A stretch of DNA of 64,000 nt from Legionella quinlivanii (GCF_900461555.1 NZ_UGOX01000001.1:2741501-2805500); one strand, 5' to 3'; positions 35,814 through 45,768 are shown, numbered from the stretch's first letter. Program-made: numbers and translations. Notes: generated from the sequence alone by a model not told the origin.

Positions 35814-36448
35814 TCTCAATAACCTATTTGCTGTGGCAGTTTTTTTTGCTAAAATGCTAGGCGTCGGAAAAAAAATATTTCGACGACCGAATTATACCGT
35901 ATAATGACTAAAAAGTTTAATTGCCGATAAAAATCGGCACACTTACGATAAATAAAATGCGCTTCCCTTAGGTTAATGATATGAAGGAAGTAAACCCGGT
36001 ATTAAGAGTCATAAACTGAGAACTCACCGGATACCTGCGCATGTGAGACATGTGTGTAGATGTAAAACGACTTGAATATTAGAGTCAAGGCTATGTTACG
36101 CTATTCTTAAGTAAACACCTGCTCTGCGTAAACAGTCCTTTAAATACAAGCACTTACATGCACCATTGATTGAATGGTAACTTGCGTATGGTCTGAATTT
36201 AGTAATATTGGGAAATGCTTAATAAATTTTGTTTGGTTAAAGAGACATAAATCCGGGATCTGTTGATTTGACAAAGTAACTTATTGTTACTATTCAATGC
36301 CATCATCCCTGTCCAGTACTGCCATACGAACTAATGATTAGTGTTTGTTTGCTGTACTTTGCCTGTACCCGGGCGTGAAACGTTTAACGAACAAAAAGAT
36401 CCTGCACTGTCGTTCTGCTTAAGTGTTGCGCCCTCAACGGGGTGTGTG
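35814..36448. promoter_or_regulatory. 635-bp divergent rluC/rne region with long rne leader
   Basis: Contains no convincing gene. Candidate elements for rne on the plus strand are TATAAT at 35900-35905 and TTGACA at 36268-36273, the latter with a weak -10. Hairpins lie at 35923-35938 (GCCGAT, AAAA loop, ATCGGC) and about 36162-36178 (ACCATT, GATTG, AATGGT). In E. coli a long structured rne leader lets RNase E control its own mRNA. A similar role is plausible here but not shown. Confidence 0.45.
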
Positions 36449-38413
36449 ATGGAGAAAATGTTAATAAATGCGACTCAAACTGAGGAAGTTCGAGTTGCCC
36501 TGATAAAAGATAATTACCTGTTTGATTTGGACATTGATTGCCCAACAGAAGTCAAAAAGAAAGGCAATATCTACAAAGCTGTTGTCACTCGTCGTGAACC
36601 AAGTCTTGATGCCGTTTTCGTGGAATATGGTGCAAAACGACAAGGGTTCTTGCCACTAAAAGAAATCGCTCCCGAGTATCTGAGTAAAAATCCTGAAGAA
36701 TTTGGCGATGATCGTCCTCCAATTACCTCATTAATTCGTGAAAACCAGGAGTTACTGGTTCAGGTGGATAAAGAGGAACGCGGCGGCAAAGGAGCAGCAC
36801 TCACTACATTCATTACTTTGGCAGGCTGTTATCTGGTTCTGATGCCGAATAATCCAAATTCTGGCGGTATTTCGCGCCGCATCGAAGGCGATGACCGCGA
36901 TGAACTGAAAGAAACACTCAACGCTCTGGAATTACCAGAAGGAATGGGCTTAATCATTCGTACAGCAGGTGTTGGCAAAGGCCAGGATGAATTGCAGGCT
37001 GATCTTGATATGCTGTGCAATCAGTGGCAAGCCATTAATCAGGCCTATACTAATCAACTGGCTCCCTGCCTCATTCATCAGGAAGGTGATGTGATTATTC
37101 GCTCAATTCGCGATAATCTCAGAAAATCGATTTCTGAAATCATCATTGATGATCAGATTTCCTATGTTAAGGCCAAACAATACATTGAGCAGGTTAAACC
37201 TGATTTCTTACCCAATGTTAAATTGTATAACAACAATATCCCTCTGTTTAATTATTACCAGATTGAAAGTCAGATTGAAACGGCTTATCAGCGTGAAGTA
37301 CCCCTACCCTCCGGCGGTTCTCTGGTCATCGATCGCACTGAAGCGCTGGTGTCCATTGATGTTAACTCAGCCAAGGCGACCAGTGGTGCCGATATTGAAA
37401 CAACTGCATTAAATACCAATCTCGAAGCAGCCAATGAGATTGCACGTCAGTTACGTTTACGCGATCTCGGTGGTCTGGTGGTCATCGATTTCATCGATAT
37501 GAACTCCAGCAAGAACCAGCGTGACGTGGAAAATGAGTTAAAAGAAGCATTAAAAACCGATCGGGCAAGGATTCAGGTGGGCCGGATTTCTCGCTTTGGT
37601 TTACTGGAAATGTCCCGCCAGCGTTTGAGACTTTCTCTGGGAGAAACCGCTCAGGAAGTTTGCCCGCGCTGCGAAGGACGTGGTACTGTCAGAAATATTC
37701 AGTCGCATGGTCTGTCTATTGTACGTCTTATCGAAGAAGAAGCCCTGAAGGATAAAACAGCAGAAGTTCATGTTCAGGTGCCCGTTGAAATGGCGACCTT
37801 TATCATCAATGAGAAACGTGAGTTTATTCTGCATATTGAAAAACGCCATGGGGTTAAAATTATTATTATTGCTAACCCTTACATGCAAACACCTCAATAT
37901 AGCATCACGCGCTTAAAAGAAGATAATGTGGGCAAGAACAAGAAACCCAGTTATTCAATGATTCAACAGCCCGAATTAGCGCTTGTGCGCGATGAGCAGG
38001 ATGCTGTAAGAGACGAACCTGCTGTTAAAGCCTTTGCCGTAGCCGCTGGTTCAAAAGCGCCTCAGACCAGCTTTATCAAGCGTTTGTGGACGAGTCTTTT
38101 TGGCGGTTCGGATGAGACATCAAAACAACCTGCTGCCAAAACTGAGCCTAAACAGACCCGTCATCAGCATCCTCGTCAGCAAAATACCAGAGCTGTAAAT
38201 AGCGGCGAGAAACGACAAGGCGGCTCGCCTTCTCGCAGAAGACGTTCGCCTGGCAATCAGCAACGTCAGGCTTCCGGTGCGAATATGCAGCGCAAAAAAG
38301 GCGGCAACCAGCAGCAGTCCGGTGCGCGAGTCGTTCCTTTAAAAACTGATGCAAACTCGGGGAAAAGGAAGGATAAAGAACAAGTCAATAATAGAGAGCA
38401 CAGCGATAACTAA
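36449..38413 (+). CDS. rne: Ribonuclease E
   Basis: 654 residues from ATG 36449, matching the canonical opening MLINATQTEEVRVAL three codons later; a 36-codon upstream extension is rejected. The S1 domain (NIYKAVVTRREPSLDAVFVEYGAKRQGFLPLKEI), the 5' sensor and RNase H-like regions, the catalytic DNase I-like domain with SIDVNSAK and VVIDFIDMNSSKNQ, and the zinc-link CPRCEGRGTV are all present. The C-terminal tail (about 150 residues) is basic and Gln/Arg-rich but much shorter than in E. coli, so degradosome contacts probably differ. It processes rRNA and tRNA and starts mRNA decay. Confidence 0.96.
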   Translation: MEKMLINATQTEEVRVALIKDNYLFDLDIDCPTEVKKKGNIYKAVVTRREPSLDAVFVEYGAKRQGFLPLKEIAPEYLSKNPEEFGDDRPPITSLIRENQELLVQVDKEERGGKGAALTTFITLAGCYLVLMPNNPNSGGISRRIEGDDRDELKETLNALELPEGMGLIIRTAGVGKGQDELQADLDMLCNQWQAINQAYTNQLAPCLIHQEGDVIIRSIRDNLRKSISEIIIDDQISYVKAKQYIEQVKPDFLPNVKLYNNNIPLFNYYQIESQIETAYQREVPLPSGGSLVIDRTEALVSIDVNSAKATSGADIETTALNTNLEAANEIARQLRLRDLGGLVVIDFIDMNSSKNQRDVENELKEALKTDRARIQVGRISRFGLLEMSRQRLRLSLGETAQEVCPRCEGRGTVRNIQSHGLSIVRLIEEEALKDKTAEVHVQVPVEMATFIINEKREFILHIEKRHGVKIIIIANPYMQTPQYSITRLKEDNVGKNKKPSYSMIQQPELALVRDEQDAVRDEPAVKAFAVAAGSKAPQTSFIKRLWTSLFGGSDETSKQPAAKTEPKQTRHQHPRQQNTRAVNSGEKRQGGSPSRRRRSPGNQQRQASGANMQRKKGGNQQQSGARVVPLKTDANSGKRKDKEQVNNREHSDN

Positions 38414-38442
38414 TTGACGCTGGCCATATCTCTGCTCAAAAG

Positions 38443-38474
38443 GCCTTTCTTCCTTTCCGGGAGAAAGGCTTTTT
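38443..38474 (+). terminator. Rho-independent terminator of rne
   Basis: GCCTTTCT and AGAAAGGC form an 8-bp stem, extended by TCC/GGG wobble pairing, immediately followed by TTTTT. It lies 30 bases past the rne stop. Confidence 0.85.
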
Positions 38475-38509
38475 ATTTGGGACATCCTACAATCATATGG
38501 CCACAAATA

Positions 38510-39466
38510 TCAGGCACGCGAGAAATCAAAACTCAAAACCGAGGCTATATCAGTCTGCTGCAAAGCCAGCATGATCAGGCGATCTACTCCCAAAGCCACC
38601 CCACTGCAGGCTGGCAACCCATGCGCTAATGCGGCGAGGAATAAAGGATCAATGGGTGGAAGCTCCAGATTGAGCCTTTCTCGTTGAGCTAGATCCTGGT
38701 TAAAGCGTTGTCTTTGCTTTTCAATATCCAGCAATTCATGAAAACCGTTCGCTAACTCCATTCCCCGGTAGTAAAATTCAAACCGCTGGGCTCGCCCGTT
38801 ATTGACCTGGGCTAATGCAGCCTGAGAAACCGGGAAATCATAGATAACGACTGGCGCATCACTACTGGCTAAAGCCGGTTCAATGACATGGCTCATCAAT
38901 AAGAACAGATATTGATCAGGATCACGCTCGTTCTTCGCCAGCACATAATCCAACTCAAATTGCTTTAGGCAATGACGGTAATCAGTGATACTTGCCGCAA
39001 ATGGGTCAACTGCGCATAGTTCCTCAAAAACCTGTTGATAGGTTTTACGGATTGCAGGAGGGCAATTTATGATTGTTTGCAGGAGCTCATCCACTTCTTT
39101 TATCAAGGCATGATGATCTATATCCAGCTGATACCACTCCAGCATTGTGAACTCAGGGTTGTGGTGCCGGCCAACTTCATCATCACGATACGCTTTAGCC
39201 ATTTGGAAAATCGGGCCGCTGCCGGCTGCCAGAAGCCGTTTCATATGATATTCAGGGGAAGTTTGCAGATAATATGTCTGATTGCGAAATATCGCTTTGA
39301 TATTGCTTAAATACACATCAGTGATGCCACAGCGAGCCATTGCGGGCGTTTCTACTTCCAAGTAGCCGCGTTGGTTGAAGAAACTGCGGATATTATTCAT
39401 AATTGCAGCCCGTTGCCTTAACAGCTGTATTGAGGTGGATGGCTGCCATTGATCAGGAAGATGCAT
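38510..39466 (-). CDS. epmA: Elongation factor P-lysine lysyltransferase EpmA
   Basis: 318 residues related to the catalytic half of lysyl-tRNA synthetase, without an anticodon-binding domain. Class II motifs are visible: FFNQRGYLEVETPAM, TSPEYHMKRLLAAGSGPIFQMAKAYRDDEVGRHHNPEFTMLEWY, and GVALGVDRLIML. EpmA attaches beta-lysine to elongation factor P. EpmB and efp are not in the window. It ends convergently against the rne terminator. Confidence 0.95.
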   Translation of the reverse strand: MHLPDQWQPSTSIQLLRQRAAIMNNIRSFFNQRGYLEVETPAMARCGITDVYLSNIKAIFRNQTYYLQTSPEYHMKRLLAAGSGPIFQMAKAYRDDEVGRHHNPEFTMLEWYQLDIDHHALIKEVDELLQTIINCPPAIRKTYQQVFEELCAVDPFAASITDYRHCLKQFELDYVLAKNERDPDQYLFLLMSHVIEPALASSDAPVVIYDFPVSQAALAQVNNGRAQRFEFYYRGMELANGFHELLDIEKQRQRFNQDLAQRERLNLELPPIDPLFLAALAHGLPACSGVALGVDRLIMLALQQTDIASVLSFDFSRA

Positions 39467-39544
39467 GGAATGACCTTGTAAATAATGTTTGATGTAATGC
39501 CTTTGATTGATGTGAAGGTGAATGGGTGTCAGCTTAAAGAAAAT

Positions 39545-39590
39545 CCCCTCTCTCTAACTCTCTCCCTGAGGGAGAGAGGACTTTCTTTTA
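39545..39590. repeat. CCCTCTCTC/GGGAGAGAG palindrome past the suf operon
   Basis: A perfect 9-bp stem (CTCTCTCCC, loop TGA, GGGAGAGAG at 39558-39578) lies within a longer imperfect palindrome flanked by AAAG and CTTTC. It begins just past the sufT stop on the minus strand, where TTTTCTTT follows, so it could end the suf transcript. Elements of this composition are common dispersed repeats. Confidence 0.6.
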
Positions 39591-39596
39591 GGGGTA

Positions 39597-39932
39597 TTAA
39601 TAAAATATACCCAGTTCCAATCTGGCCGCCTCAGTCATGCGTTCCTGGGTCCAGGGTGGATCCCATACTAATTCAACGGTGCAGTCGCTAATCCCTTCTA
39701 CACGATTCACGGCCTGTTCCACTGTACCCGGGAATGTCTGGGCGACTGGACAGCCGGGAGTGGTCAGTGTCATTTTAACATGAGCATGGTGCTCATCATC
39801 GATTTCAATATCATAGATCAAACCGAGATCATAAATATTCACAGGAATTTCCGGATCAAATACGGTCTTCAGCTCACTAATCACAAGCTCTTTAAGTTGC
39901 TCCTGCTCAGGTTTTTTTTTAAATCCGAACAT
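39597..39932 (-). CDS. sufT: SUF system-associated protein SufT (MIP18/DUF59 family)
   Basis: 111 residues with the MIP18 signature DPEIPVNIYDLGLIYDIEI and the reactive-type Cys61 in TTPGCPVAQTFPG, ending in WDPPWTQERM. SufT is thought to help insert Fe-S clusters into target proteins. It is last in the sufR-B-C-D-S-U-T operon, 4 bases after sufU. Confidence 0.93.
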   Translation of the reverse strand: MFGFKKKPEQEQLKELVISELKTVFDPEIPVNIYDLGLIYDIEIDDEHHAHVKMTLTTPGCPVAQTFPGTVEQAVNRVEGISDCTVELVWDPPWTQERMTEAARLELGIFY

Positions 39933-39936
39933 TGTT

Positions 39937-40386
39937 TTACTCCGTACTCACCGTCGATCTGCTTTGCTTTAAGGCTGCTTCGAGAGTATGCCAGGCCAGA
40001 GTGGCGCATTTAACACGGGCAGGAAAAGCACGCACACCCGCTAAAACAGCCAATTTATCTAAAGCTGCCAATTCATTGGATTCATCACTGGTAACCATGT
40101 GATGAAAACGCTGAAATAAATGATGAGCTTCCTCGATGGATTTGCCTCGCAAAGCTTCTGTCATCAATGAGGCGGAGGCTTGCGAAATCGCACAGCCGCA
40201 ACCGACAAAGCTAAGCGCTTCCACCACTTCATTTTCGATTTTGACATAAAGCGTTAACTTGTCCCCGCATAGAGGATTAAATCCATTGGCCTGCGCAGTG
40301 GCCTTTTCCATCGCATAATGATTGCGAGGATTACGGTTATGATCGATTATGATTTCCTGATATAACTCTCTTAGTTCTGTATTCAT
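39937..40386 (-). CDS. sufU: SufU-type Fe-S scaffold/sulfur transfer protein
   Basis: 149 residues of the IscU/NifU fold. The three conserved Cys (40, 65, 127) and Asp42 are in place: LCGDKL, GCGCAIS and VKCATLAW. The insert between Cys65 and Cys127 typical of SufU rather than IscU is present. In Gram-positive bacteria SufU takes sulfur from SufS through zinc; here it replaces the SufE of enterobacteria. The start overlaps the sufS stop. Confidence 0.93.
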   Translation of the reverse strand: MNTELRELYQEIIIDHNRNPRNHYAMEKATAQANGFNPLCGDKLTLYVKIENEVVEALSFVGCGCAISQASASLMTEALRGKSIEEAHHLFQRFHHMVTSDESNELAALDKLAVLAGVRAFPARVKCATLAWHTLEAALKQSRSTVSTE

Positions 40387-41627
40387 GCAAATACCTCTTT
40401 GACTTTTTTCAAAGCATGAATGCAGCGATCAATTTCCTCAATGGTATTATAAAAGGAAAGGGAAATGCGGGTAGTGGCTGCAATATCAAAAAAGTCCATT
40501 AAAGGCATTGCACAATGGTGACCGCTGCGAATGGCAATTCCTTCACTATCCAGAATAGTGCCAATATCATGTGAATGTATTTTTCCATGAACAAAGGAAA
40601 TAATGGGCACTTTGTGTTTTGCAGTACCTACAATATTAAAGCCTTTAAGTGCTTTAATCTCCTGGGTCGCATACGCCAGCAAGTAACTTTCATAGGCAAG
40701 TACCGCATCCATATCGAGTGACCACAGATAATCGATGGTCGCACCTAAACCAATTGCTCCTGAAATATTGGGGGTTCCCGCTTCAAATTTATGCGGCAAC
40801 TGAGCATAATCGCTGGCTTCAAATGTGACATAATTAATCATTTCTCCGCCACCCTGATAAGGTCCCATGTCATCCAGTAAATGCTCTTTTCCCCATAGCA
40901 CACCAATGCCAGTCGGTCCATACATCTTGTGGCCGGAGAACGCATAGAAATCGCAATTCAAATCCTGGACATTAATAGGCAGATGAGCAGAGGCCTGGGC
41001 GCCATCCAATAAAACCAAAGCCCCTTTGGCATGGGCCATTTCAATCATCTTCTTAACCGGGTTGATAGTACCCAAGGCATTGGAAGCATAGCTTATTGAG
41101 ACGAATTTGGTGTTATCCGTTAACAGCCGTTCATATTCATCCAATAGCACTTCACCATCATAGGAAATGGGAGCAACTGTTAATTTTGCGCCGGTTTTTT
41201 TACAAACCATTTGCCAGGGAACAATATTGGAGTGATGCTCCATATGGGTTATAAGAATTTCCTCCCCTGGCATTATCCTCGGCCCGACAAAACTTTGAGC
41301 TACCAGATTAATAGCCTCGGTTGTACCACGTACGAATATACATTCTCTTAAGCTTTTAGCATGGATAAAGCGTTGAACCTTACCGCGGGCAATTTCGTAT
41401 TGCTGTGTGGCGCGGGCACTGAGAGCATGAACCCCTCGATGAACATTCGCATTATCGTTTGTATAATAATCAGTAAGCGCCTGAATTACCGACTTTGGTT
41501 TTTGGGTTGTCGCAGCATTGTCAAAATAAACCAGCGGATGTTCATTTACATTTTGATGTAAAATAGGAAAATCATTACGGATTTGGGCCACGTTAAACGT
41601 GTCAATCAGAGTATTTGCATCAGGCAT
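40383..41627 (-). CDS. sufS: Cysteine desulfurase SufS
   Basis: 414 residues, group II desulfurase. Features are the FDNAATTQKP opening, THMEHHSNIVPW, the PLP Schiff-base Lys in SGHKMYGPTGIGVLWG, and the catalytic Cys in RSGHHCAMP. It removes sulfur from cysteine and hands persulfide to SufU. It overlaps sufD by 8 bases and sufU by 4. Confidence 0.97.
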   Translation of the reverse strand: MPDANTLIDTFNVAQIRNDFPILHQNVNEHPLVYFDNAATTQKPKSVIQALTDYYTNDNANVHRGVHALSARATQQYEIARGKVQRFIHAKSLRECIFVRGTTEAINLVAQSFVGPRIMPGEEILITHMEHHSNIVPWQMVCKKTGAKLTVAPISYDGEVLLDEYERLLTDNTKFVSISYASNALGTINPVKKMIEMAHAKGALVLLDGAQASAHLPINVQDLNCDFYAFSGHKMYGPTGIGVLWGKEHLLDDMGPYQGGGEMINYVTFEASDYAQLPHKFEAGTPNISGAIGLGATIDYLWSLDMDAVLAYESYLLAYATQEIKALKGFNIVGTAKHKVPIISFVHGKIHSHDIGTILDSEGIAIRSGHHCAMPLMDFFDIAATTRISLSFYNTIEEIDRCIHALKKVKEVFA

Positions 41628-42894
41628 GATTCTCCTCCAATTGCTGATTAATCAAATTGCCAATCCACTCAGCGGCAGGACAATAGGCTATCAGCTTCAA
41701 ATTTTCGGCAGCAAAAGCCTGAATCAGATAACGGCTGGCTTCCTGCCGTCCTATACCACGCGTTGCCAGATAAAATAAGGCATCCTCATCCAGTTGCCCC
41801 ACTGTGGCACCATGTGAACAAATTACATCGTCCGCAAAAATTTCCAGCTGCGGCTTGGTATTCACTTCAGACTGTCCGCTGAGTAATAAATTTTTATTCT
41901 GCTGTTGGGCTTCAGTTTGCTGAGCTCCCGGGGCAACAATCACCTTGCCATTGAATACCGCTCGGGATTTGCCTGACAAAATGCCTTTATAATCCTGAGT
42001 GCTGCGGCATTCGGGCATGATATGATTCACCAGGGTGTGATGATCGATATGCTGATTATCGCCGGGAATATAAATACCGTTCATTAAACAGGCAGCCTGT
42101 GATTCTTTCATCGCAATATTAATATCGCTGCGCACTAATCGTCCACCCAGACTTAAGGAATGGCTTTTAAACTCACTGGCATAGGCCTGCTGCACAGACA
42201 AATGGCCAATGTGAAAAGCCTTCCTGCTTTCCTGCTGAATTTTGTAATGGGTTAAATCAGCTTGTTTTGATAAATAAACCTCAGTCATCTGATTGTTTAA
42301 ATAAACACAATCCTTTTTACCTTGATACGATTCCACGACTACCGCAGAGGCATTTTGTTCAAGAATGATAAGAGTACGCGAATGCACAGCAAGCTCGCTT
42401 ATATCCTGCCAGTAATTAATAACCAGCGGCTCTTCGAGTTTTACGTTTGCGGGAATATAGATAAATAGACCACTGTTTAAACTGGCCATATTTAAAGCCT
42501 GAAAGCCATGCTCAAAATGCGTCTGTTTTAAATAGGCATTCACTCGTTCAGGCTGTTCCTGAATGATTGTCAGAAGGGATTCGACAATAACGCCCTTTTC
42601 ACGCAACTGCAAAATGGCTTCAGAACTATAAAACGAACCATTATTCAGACCACAGTGAATACCAAAATCAGGTGCTGGAACCGCGGGCTGTTTGACATCC
42701 TCAGGCAGTTCAGAATGAAACTCATACTGCAGCAGCGGATCAACCAGCGTGTATTTCCATTCCTCATGATGTCGGGTGGGAAACCCCAGGCGTCTGAACT
42801 CCTGCAAGGCATGCCGCTGAACATCTGCCAAAGCGGGCAATGACGCCGGTTTATTCTTGATTTGTGATTGATAAAACTCGACTATTGCGCTCAT
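41620..42894 (-). CDS. sufD: Fe-S cluster assembly protein SufD
   Basis: 424 residues with the beta-helix core of the SufB/SufD family. The C-terminal half contains MNGIYIPGDNQHIDHHTLVNHIMPECRSTQDYKGILSGKSRAVFNGKVIVAPGAQQTEAQQ in overlapping blocks and ADDVICSHGATVGQLDEDALFYLATRGI, the site of the cluster-forming His and Cys region. SufD pairs with SufB and SufC in the scaffold complex. It is 2 bases after sufC. Confidence 0.96.
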   Translation of the reverse strand: MSAIVEFYQSQIKNKPASLPALADVQRHALQEFRRLGFPTRHHEEWKYTLVDPLLQYEFHSELPEDVKQPAVPAPDFGIHCGLNNGSFYSSEAILQLREKGVIVESLLTIIQEQPERVNAYLKQTHFEHGFQALNMASLNSGLFIYIPANVKLEEPLVINYWQDISELAVHSRTLIILEQNASAVVVESYQGKKDCVYLNNQMTEVYLSKQADLTHYKIQQESRKAFHIGHLSVQQAYASEFKSHSLSLGGRLVRSDINIAMKESQAACLMNGIYIPGDNQHIDHHTLVNHIMPECRSTQDYKGILSGKSRAVFNGKVIVAPGAQQTEAQQQNKNLLLSGQSEVNTKPQLEIFADDVICSHGATVGQLDEDALFYLATRGIGRQEASRYLIQAFAAENLKLIAYCPAAEWIGNLINQQLEENHA

Positions 42895-42896
42895 GA

Positions 42897-43643
42897 CTAT
42901 ACCGTCTCCTCGAGCCAGCTATAGCCTTTTTTCTCCAGCTCCAGCGCCAGATTTTTATCACCCGATTTGATAATTCGCCCATTGGCCAGAACATGGATAA
43001 AATCAGGCTCAATATAATCCAGCAATCTTTGATAGTGTGTAACGAGGATTATCGCTCTATCAGGTGAACGCATGGCGTTAACTCCTTGGGAGATAATCCG
43101 CAGAGCATCAATATCCAAACCGGAATCGGTTTCATCAAGAATGGCCAGCTTAGGCTCTAAAGCTGCCATTTGTAAAATCTCATTGCGTTTCTTCTCGCCA
43201 CCTGAAAAGCCTTCGTTAATACTGCGATAAAGAAAACTCTCATCCATATCCAGCAGTTGGCATTTTTCACGAATAAAGCTTAGAAAATCAATAGCATCAA
43301 AGGTTGGCTTACCCAGACCTTTTCTGACAGCATTGACCGATGCTTTCAGGAAATTAATATTGGTAACTCCCGGGATTTCCACAGGATATTGAAATGACAT
43401 AAAAATACCGGATTGTGCTCTTTGTTCCGGTGAAAAAGGCAACAGATCCTGCCCCGCATACTGGATTTCTCCATCGGTCACAGTGTAGGCAGGATGACCG
43501 GCCAATACTTTGGATAAGGTGCTTTTACCTGAGCCATTAGGGCCCATAATGGCATGCACTTCCCCAGCGTTAACCTGCAAATCAATCCCTTTTAAAATAG
43601 GTTGAGAATTGATGGCCACATTAAGATTTTTAATTTCTAACAT
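42897..43643 (-). CDS. sufC: Fe-S cluster assembly ATPase SufC
   Basis: 248-residue soluble ABC ATPase: Walker A MGPNGSGKSTLS, Q-loop FMSFQYPVEIPG, signature FSGGEKKRNEI, Walker B LAILDETDSGLDIDAL. ATP binding and hydrolysis drive conformational change of the SufBCD scaffold. It is one base after sufB. Confidence 0.97.
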   Translation of the reverse strand: MLEIKNLNVAINSQPILKGIDLQVNAGEVHAIMGPNGSGKSTLSKVLAGHPAYTVTDGEIQYAGQDLLPFSPEQRAQSGIFMSFQYPVEIPGVTNINFLKASVNAVRKGLGKPTFDAIDFLSFIREKCQLLDMDESFLYRSINEGFSGGEKKRNEILQMAALEPKLAILDETDSGLDIDALRIISQGVNAMRSPDRAIILVTHYQRLLDYIEPDFIHVLANGRIIKSGDKNLALELEKKGYSWLEETV

Positions 43644-43644
43644 A

Positions 43645-45093
43645 TTAACCTACTGCCCCTTCCAGACTGATACCTAATAATTTGGTTGCTTCAACCGCAA
43701 ACTCCATAGGTAGTTCTTTTAAAACCTGTTTACAGAAACCATTAACTATCATTGATACAGCATCTTCCGTATCAATCCCGCGTTGCTGACAATAAAATAA
43801 TTGCTCTTCACTGATTTTTGAGGTGGTCGCCTCATGCTCAATCTGGGCACTGGGATTTTTAACCTCAATATAAGGAAAGGTATGAGCTGAACAATGGCTG
43901 CCCATTAACATGGAATCGCATTGCGTGAAATTTCTGGCATTGGTCGCCGTGGGGGCAATACGCACTAATCCACGATAGGCATTATGGGCATGGCCTGCGC
44001 TAATACCTTTGGCAATAATAGTTGAACGGGTATTTTTGCCCAAATGAATCATTTTGGTTCCAGTGTCCGCTTGCTGAAAATTGTTCGTTAAGGCAACGGA
44101 ATAAAACTCCCCTACTGAATCATCTCCCTGCAGAATAACACTGGGATATTTCCAGGTAATTGCCGAACCGGTTTCAATTTGCGTCCAGGAAATTTTTGAG
44201 CGCTTACCGCGGCAAGCTCCACGCTTGGTTACGAAATTATAAATACCCCCTTTTCCTTCTTTATCACCGGGATACCAGTTTTGCACGGTTGAGTACTTAA
44301 TCTGAGCACCCTCAAGAGCAACCAGCTCCACCACTGCAGCATGCAGTTGATTTTCATCACGCATGGGTGCGGTGCAGCCTTCCAGATAGGAAACGTAGCT
44401 ATGATCATCTGCAATAATCAAGGTACGCTCAAACTGACCCGTGGATGCGGCATTGATTCGGAAATAAGTGGATAACTCCATGGGGCAGCGAACACCTTTA
44501 GGAATATATACAAAGGAGCCGTCACTAAATACGGCGGAATTAAGCGCTGCATAGAAATTATCGCGGTAGGAAACAACCGAGCCAAGATATTGCTTCACCA
44601 GATCAGGATAGAGATGAACCGCTTCTGAAAGCGGGCAGAAAATAACCCCTACTTCGGCTAGTTTGGCTTTAAACGTCGTGGCCACAGAGACACTATCGAA
44701 CACCGCGTCTACAGCGACTCCTGCCAGCATTTCCTGCTCACGCAAAGGGATCCCCAGTTTTTCATAAGTTCGCAGTAATTCCGGATCGACCTCATCCAGA
44801 CTTTTAGGAGCATCTTTTTTAGACTTGGGTGCGGAATAATAGGATATCGCCTGATAATCCACCGGCGGATAATGAACACTTGACCACTCGGGATGGGTCA
44901 TGGTTTTCCAGTGAGCAAAAGCCTTTAAACGCCAATCCAGCATAAACTGAGGCTCATTTTTGATGGCTGACAACCGGCGAATAATCTCTTCATTTAATCC
45001 GGGCTCAAAGGTTTCCACCTCGATATCGGTCACGAAACCATGTTCATATTCCCTTTCCAGAAGGGCTGTAATTTGTTCATTGCTTTTAGCCAC
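43645..45093 (-). CDS. sufB: Fe-S cluster assembly scaffold SufB
   Basis: 482 residues, usual length. Typical segments are [75 protein letters not shown] and [26 protein letters not shown], which holds the cluster-forming Cys. It is the first structural gene of the operon and overlaps sufR by 8 bases. Confidence 0.97.
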   Translation of the reverse strand: MAKSNEQITALLEREYEHGFVTDIEVETFEPGLNEEIIRRLSAIKNEPQFMLDWRLKAFAHWKTMTHPEWSSVHYPPVDYQAISYYSAPKSKKDAPKSLDEVDPELLRTYEKLGIPLREQEMLAGVAVDAVFDSVSVATTFKAKLAEVGVIFCPLSEAVHLYPDLVKQYLGSVVSYRDNFYAALNSAVFSDGSFVYIPKGVRCPMELSTYFRINAASTGQFERTLIIADDHSYVSYLEGCTAPMRDENQLHAAVVELVALEGAQIKYSTVQNWYPGDKEGKGGIYNFVTKRGACRGKRSKISWTQIETGSAITWKYPSVILQGDDSVGEFYSVALTNNFQQADTGTKMIHLGKNTRSTIIAKGISAGHAHNAYRGLVRIAPTATNARNFTQCDSMLMGSHCSAHTFPYIEVKNPSAQIEHEATTSKISEEQLFYCQQRGIDTEDAVSMIVNGFCKQVLKELPMEFAVEATKLLGISLEGAVG

Positions 45094-45547
45094 GACTTAC
45101 TCCACTCGCTAACTGCTTGATGCGGTCAATTTCAATACTTTGCAATGTTGGTTTGGCCAAAACCTCCAGGCTGACACTGTCCAGAGCTGCTTCGATTGCC
45201 TGGCTAATCAGGCGCCAGTTGCCCTGAATATGACAAAAGCCTTGCAATGAGCATTCATTCGGTTGCAAACTGCATTCAATCAAGCCGCGCTGCTCTTCTA
45301 ATGCGTAAATAATCTGGGCCACTGAAATTTCACTGGCGGGTCTCTGCAGTCGATAACCACCGCTGACGCCCCTGACAGAAATTAATAATCCCGCGACCGT
45401 CAGACGTTTTAGCAATTTACTGACCGTCGGTATACTCAAATGAGTATTTTGAGCTATATCTCTGGCATTACAAAGCTGACCCGGCGATTTTGCCAGATGA
45501 ACCATGACTACTGTTCCATAATCGGCCAATTTGCTGATGCGCAGCAT
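45086..45547 (-). CDS. sufR: Rrf2-family SUF operon regulator
   Basis: 153 residues with an N-terminal winged helix ([19 protein letters not shown]... [19 protein letters not shown]) and a Cys cluster, Cys92, Cys99 and Cys105, at the spacing of Fe-S-binding Rrf2 proteins such as IscR. It matches the proteobacterial SUF-specific regulators, distinct from cyanobacterial SufR. As leader of the operon it probably autoregulates, consistent with two matching sites upstream (45567-45590, 45626-45650). Confidence 0.92.
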   Translation of the reverse strand: MLRISKLADYGTVVMVHLAKSPGQLCNARDIAQNTHLSIPTVSKLLKRLTVAGLLISVRGVSGGYRLQRPASEISVAQIIYALEEQRGLIECSLQPNECSLQGFCHIQGNWRLISQAIEAALDSVSLEVLAKPTLQSIEIDRIKQLASGVSRG

Positions 45548-45566
45548 AGCACCCCCACATCAAATA

Positions 45567-45590
45567 ATCTAGTACTAAATCAGTCTGATT
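45567..45590. promoter_or_regulatory. Candidate SufR/Rrf2 operator 1
   Basis: The sequence TAGTACTAAATCAGT within this span matches the second site 59 bases upstream of the operon (45626-45650, TAGTACTAATTCAGT) at 14 of 15 positions. It lies 20 bases before the sufR start and downstream of the candidate -10 TATACT (minus strand, 45606-45611), where a bound repressor would block transcription. Confidence 0.6.
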
Positions 45591-45625
45591 TATTCCTCAT
45601 CATTAAGTATAACATGAACTTGATC

Positions 45626-45650
45626 ATATAGTACTAATTCAGTTCTATTT
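45626..45650. promoter_or_regulatory. Candidate SufR/Rrf2 operator 2
   Basis: Second copy of the site (TAGTACTAATTCAGT). It covers the place where the -35 element for TATACT at 45606-45611 would be on the minus strand, and no good -35 consensus is present there, as is common at regulator-controlled promoters. Confidence 0.6.
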
Positions 45651-45768
45651 AGAAAACAGTGGCGTATTCTAGCTAAAACTTTGGATAGTCTCAATAAGGT
45701 TTATGGGTTTGACAAACAATTGTCTCCTGACGATCTTGCATTGCAATGTTAATTATCACGCTGTTCAT

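Noticed and set aside
36341-36448. Longer N-terminus for RNase E
   Set aside because: The canonical MLINATQ opening begins downstream and the extra residues are unlike the family.
38029-38413. Frameshift in the RNase E C-terminus
   Set aside because: The basic, Gln/Arg-rich tail is in frame, ends at a normal stop and is followed by a good terminator; a short tail is simply lineage variation.
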